DNA of 64,000 nt from Diogma glabrata (taxonomy: Eukaryota > Arthropoda > Insecta > Diptera > Cylindrotomidae), in contig OY856188.1 in assembly GCA_963693315.1 (NCBI GenBank), forward strand, positions 148,879,197 through 148,943,196, given 5' to 3'. The notes beneath the pieces are model-generated. The model did no database searches and was not told where the DNA came from. It saw only the letters and a list, made by a program, of their open reading frames with translations. Positions 47,001 through 53,000 of the stretch are shown piece after piece. The position numbers and the translations under genes were made by a program. The number at the start of each line of letters is the position of its first letter. Positions within the stretch are counted from its first letter, which is position 1.

Positions 47001-50000
47001 CTTTAAATCTTTTTCCTCAACCGCTCTTGAAAAAATCATATGTTTGAATTTATCATAATTTTTTTGCGAACCAAATTGTCTATCGCCTGTCTCAAATGAC
47101 TTCTTAAAGATTCACTTCTACCAAGGATAACAATATCATCAGCGTCCGCGATCATGTGTACTGATTTTAATGACAAGACATTGTTGTTAGTCAGTAGTTT
47201 TGTTTTGCTGCATATATATTCCAAGTCCAGTTTTAAAAATGTAGAGAAAATAGCATCATCTTGTCTTAAGCCGGAGTAAACTTTAGAAAACTTTGCTACT
47301 TTGTGTTCTAACTGTGCACAGCATTAAGAATCCATTAAGTTTCTACAGTTTCTCTACAGGTAGTGAGGTATTTTGAACTCTAGACATTTTCCAAAATCAT
47401 CCTTATCGATAAAAATACATCGGTAGCACCTCAGTCTTGCCTGATATCACACTGAAATACTCAAAACAGTTGTTCAGCAAAATGATTGATTTTCGCTAAA
47501 AACGAAACATGCAACCGTCCCGTTTTGAACGGGACAGACCATTTTTGTAGTTGAATATCTCGTGTCACGATATTACTATTAGCGGGACGGGATTCACTCG
47601 TTTCATTAAAATAAGTTTTTTTGTGTGAAGATGTTGTCTAACAACAAAGTATTAGAATTCATAAAAATTGGATTATTTTTGTGAAATGAAGTACACAAAG
47701 GAAAGATGAATTTTTGATTTCACAAATCACACTAACTTTCCATATGATCATGAGATGGCATGGCAAAAAACTATTTAACAGTTACAAAAAAAATAAACAT
47801 CGAACAAAAACTGAAGCACTTGTAGAAAATATTTTGACTGCTTTTTCTGTTGAGAACACTTTATTTATCCCGTTTGTTTTTTCTGTTTTCTTTCTAAACA
47901 TTGAAATCATAATGGAAGAAATTCGATGTATAGATTTCAAAAATTCAAAATTATTGTCAAACGGGTGAGGTATTATTAAGTTTGAATTGACTAAATCCTT
48001 TTTATTTTAATATGTTATTAGACTTGGCAATGTAAAGCCGAGAGTGTTAACGCAAACAACGACTCATAACCAAAGATCGACGGATTTAATCTCAGTCAAG
48101 ACTATAAATTTATAATACTAAAGTCTATAATATAAGTTCAGTAGACCTAAAAGATCAGAAAACCTAAGCGTGGTATATGACTGCTTTTGTTCGTAACCTA
48201 TGGTGGTTATTTTATGGCGATACTCTTCTGTTAAATTATATAAAGTTTGAAACTGGTTTTAATGATATTGGCATCAAGGAGTGCAAATGAACGTCAAGGG
48301 TTCTGTTAAAAGTTCATTCTCTTTTTTCATAAAATCATAAATATCGCATAATTTAATTTATTTGTAGTAAAAACCATTTGGGGTTTTGTAAACTTAGAAT
48401 CTTTAATTTTACTACCAAGTTACGATGTAACTTATTTTTTTTTTATTCAAAGTTATGCATGTTTAGTGTCAATTATAATAAATTATAAATTAACGTCTCT
48501 GAATATCCGAAGATACCATGCCAACTAGGGATTAGGATTATGTTAAAAATAAATCAAGTTTCTTTAAGAAATTTATTAACGTTATATAACTTTAAATTTT
48601 TGAGTATTAAATCTATTGGGGAAAACCCAAGAAGGTAAGGCATTCTAGAGGTGAGAGACTCTGTCAAAAAAATCAGGTTGAAAGGCGACAGTTCTACAAT
48701 TTTTCTATTTAAAATATAAATGGATGGGCCACAACACTTTCTCTGGTACAACGCGATAGGTTTGCTGGTTCAGGCAAAATTGATTTGATCTCTGCGGAAG
48801 TTCGTTCATTTATAATGTATTTGTAGAAAATTGTCAGATCAGTAACATTTCTATGCTGCAAAGAATCAAACTCATTAGTAAGAGTTGAGTTGCCAATCAG
48901 TTTAACAGCTCAGAGCTGAAACCAATCAAGGCAATTCAAACCACTATAATAAGCTCTATATCATACGTGAGAATAGTACTCCACGTATAAATGATTTGTA
49001 TATTAATAGAAACTGTTCACTTTTAAAAAACTTACGACATCGTCCCGAAAAACCCAATTTTTGAATAGCGTTCTTAGCTAGGTTAAAAATATGACATTCC
49101 CATTTCAAATTATTTTCAATTTCTACTCCTAGAAGTCTTATAGGTTTTTTTTATAAACTCTTTAGAGTCAAACTTTAATGGAAACAGATTAGATGTGGAT
49201 AATCTAGAAAAATGACAAACCAGTGTTTTACTCGTACATTGAATTCAACACTGTGAGCAACCCAATCCATTATTGTTTTAAGATCAGTGTTTAGGGAATC
49301 TATCAAGCTTGATCTACAGTTATTAAGCGCTAATGGTGAAAACGGTAATGGTTGAATCCAACAAATCGTTAATACAAATAAGAAAGAGAGTTGGAGACAA
49401 AACAGGAACCTTAAGGAACATCTGCATTAGTTGAAATGACATCCAATGAGACACCACCACATTAACGCGAAATTTACGCTCAGATATAAAACTCTGTAAC
49501 CAAGAAAAAAGGTTGCTCGTCTAAGCCATAGCATCTCAATTTGCATATAAGATTGTTGTGCCATACTTTGTCAAATGCTTTGGAAATATCAAGAGCAACA
49601 CCGAAAGTTTCACCATGGTTTTCAAGCTACTTGTTTCAGATATGTGTGACAAAAGAAAGTAAATCTCCCGTCGCTCTTCCTTTATACGGAACCCGTATTG
49701 TCTTTCATTAAGTAGTTTGGAAGACTCCAAGAAGCTCATTATATAAAAATAATATATTTCTCAAAAAATTTAGAAACAACTGATAAAATTGAAATGGGTC
49801 TGTAATTTGTTGGATCAGTTTTACTAGCCTTTTTTGGAACTGATTGTACGCTTGCCATTTTCCATGTTTCGGGAAAAAACTAATTTCTTAAATGACAAAT
49901 AAAAGATTTTAGTGAGGATTGGTGATATAGCTCCCCAGCAAATGTTTTCAGAATATTTGGAGGAATACGATCTGGTCCAGATGCTTATATTATTATGTAT

Positions 50001-53000
50001 GAAACTCTAGAAATCGGTTTAGGTGAGAAATTTTGTTCACTTAGTGTAGAATTTTTAGGAAAAATATTTTCCCAGGTTAGTTTTTTCTTTTGGGTCAATG
50101 ACCGACATATCTCTATCAATTAAGAGAGGTAGAGAAGACTTACAAAAACTATCTTGGATAGCCTCAACCGCTTTATAGAAATTAAGTGAACCAGTTGGGT
50201 GTTCATCAAATTTAGATACTGTTTCCTAACGATTTTAAGCTCCTTAAAAACAAATCCAGTAAATTTTGTGCTGAAGTAAGTCACTTTTATGGCCAATCCG
50301 ATATATCAGTTCAAAAGCACTTATAGTTTCCAAGAAAATCGATTGTGAAAGTGAGGTCACACACTAAGATCCTTTTCGTTTTCTCGTCTCTTTACTATTC
50401 AAAATAGGATACTATAAAATTGATTCAATTTTTCAAATTTTACTGTTTGTTTGTATTAAAGTAAATGTCTAATTTCGCTCAGGGTAGAAGAGGGAAATGT
50501 AAGTAGGTGATAACAATCATGTTCCGTTTTGTAAATTTGAAAAGTTGGTTAGTTTACTAGAAAAATTTATAAAAAGTCATATATAATATGTAGGAGAATA
50601 TTATTATTATTTATTATTATTATTATTAATTTATTAGTTCAAAGAACTTTGATTTACACAAAAAAATATTCATTCTGTAAATATAAATACATGTATGATA
50701 TAATACATAGAGCATACACATTAAAAATTATAGAAATTTGTAGAGTATAAAATTTAGTGGTTTTGTAATATATGTAACGAAACTGCTTTTTTAAATGTTG
50801 ACATATTCTGCATATTTTTAACCTCCTCAGGCAGTTGGTTGAACAGACGAACACCTTTGTACATCACCGAATTTTGTGTAGCACTTTTATTGATTTTATG
50901 TAGTCTAAAGTCATTAGCATTCCTTAATTCATAACCGGTAAATTCCTTAACGTATCGAAGACTCTTACTTAAATAAGGTGGCAGCATATTGTTTTTAATT
51001 TTAAAAATAAAAAGAAGTACTTTAAAACAAATTCGTTGTTCAACATTCATCCAGTTAAGCTTGTTCGAGTATAACTATTTAGTTTCAGTATTGAACGCAT
51101 GCCTTTGTTTTGCAAGACTTGGAGCCTTGCCTTAAATTCAAACATTTGAACAAAATATGATATTAGCTGAATAATCTAAATGTGGTAATATCAAAGCATT
51201 GAATAGCAACATTGCTGTCTCCTGTGTAAGAAAGAGCCAATCTTTTTTGCAATTTTACTACACGTTTTATTTAAATGGATATCAAATTTCAACTTATTAT
51301 CTATTATTATTCTAAGATATTTAATATTATTGACAACCTCGATTCGCTCATTAATAATTTCTACAATGGGATCATCTTTTGAATTGAATATCATGCATTT
51401 AGTTTTTGCTAAATTCAATTTTAATTTATTCATATTTATCCAATTAAAGATTTTTACTAAATCATTCTTTAACTGCTGAATCAATTCATCAAAATTCTTT
51501 CCAGCAATATAAATTAGGCAATCGTCAGCAAATAACGCAATTTTTGAATTCTCGAGTACAGAGCCAATATCATTTATATACGGAAGAAACAATAATGCCC
51601 CAAAATACCAAAATAGTACTAAAAACTGATCCTTGTGGAACACCAAAATTTACATTCTCTCACGACGATGTGAAAGATGTTTCCACTCGTACCTTTTGTT
51701 TTCTACCATTCAAGAGTGATTCAAACCAATTATGCGGCAGTCCTTGAATTCCCTATTTATCTAATATATTTAATAATATATCTCTATCTATAGTCTCAAA
51801 CGCTCTTTTTAAGTCTGAGAAAACAGTAATTACAATATTGAGAAAACAGTAATTACAATACCACTCAAAAGTTATCCAGCTAATTGCTGTTTCACACGAA
51901 AGGCTGATTGCACTGGCCATAATATATTATTTTCATTCACATATCTTATTAGCTGCCCGTATACATGTTTCTTTAATACCTTTTCATATAATGGTAACAT
52001 ATTGATAGGCCTATAATCTTCCATCTTTTTAGAATTCTTTACCTTAGGTACAGTACAGGAACAACAATCGACTCTTTCCAACAATCAGGAAAGATTCCTG
52101 AAGAAATGGATGTTAACTATATTTAACAAATATGGAGATATAACATCAAATGAATCAAGCAGCATTGTAGTGTTGATACCGTTGAAGTCTTTTTTATTCT
52201 TCATATGATTCTTTTTTATTCTTCATATGCTTCACGGTCAGACATTAAATCAATATTAAATCGTGATGTCACATTGCTAATTTGGTTGACAGATGGCACT
52301 ATTGGGATAGCGCTATTGATTTCTACAATGCTTTCAATGAAAAAGTTATTTAATTTATTAGCAATTTGTAGACTGTCTTTAATCACTACTCCTAATCGGT
52401 AATCGATTTCCATGTCGTTATTAACATTTTTTTAACAGACTATTTCTTTCCCCTGCAATTTTCACATAGGTGGCGTTTATCATTTTTGTAAATTGGTATC
52501 AGCGTAGTCGAATTCCAGTCCTGTGGCATAGTTTCAGTCCTAAACAGATCATTTAAACAAGTTGAAACAATCTTAAAGATAGTTTCACCACTCTACAATC
52601 ATTTCGGATATGTTATATCGTAGTAGATACCAGGTGCTTTATAACGTTTTGTAGAATTTATTGTTTCGAAATGAAATTTGAATAGATTCTATATAAATCG
52701 GAGTCGGAGTCGGAATCGGAGTCGGATTTAAAATTTTAAAACTTGGAGTCGGAGTCGCTTAATTTTGGCACCGACTCCGCAGCCCTGGTTCTTTCTAATG
52801 TTTACTGAAACTCCGAAGACTTCGAGTTTGAAGGTACGTCTTCGGAGTTTCAGTCGGAGCTATGTATATTTTTCCGGCTTAAGACGATTAGTTTATTCTA
52901 GTGAAAATAATTTAAAAGCAAACATTTAATAACATCGCATAATCGAATTACAAAACGTTCCTTGTTCAAATCTATTAAAAAATCTATTTTCATATTATAT

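Noticed and set aside
47518..47536. Hairpin 'gtcccgttttgaacgggac' as a transcription terminator
   Set aside because: This is a eukaryotic intron; the hairpin lies at the edge of repeat R-E and is more likely part of that repeat.
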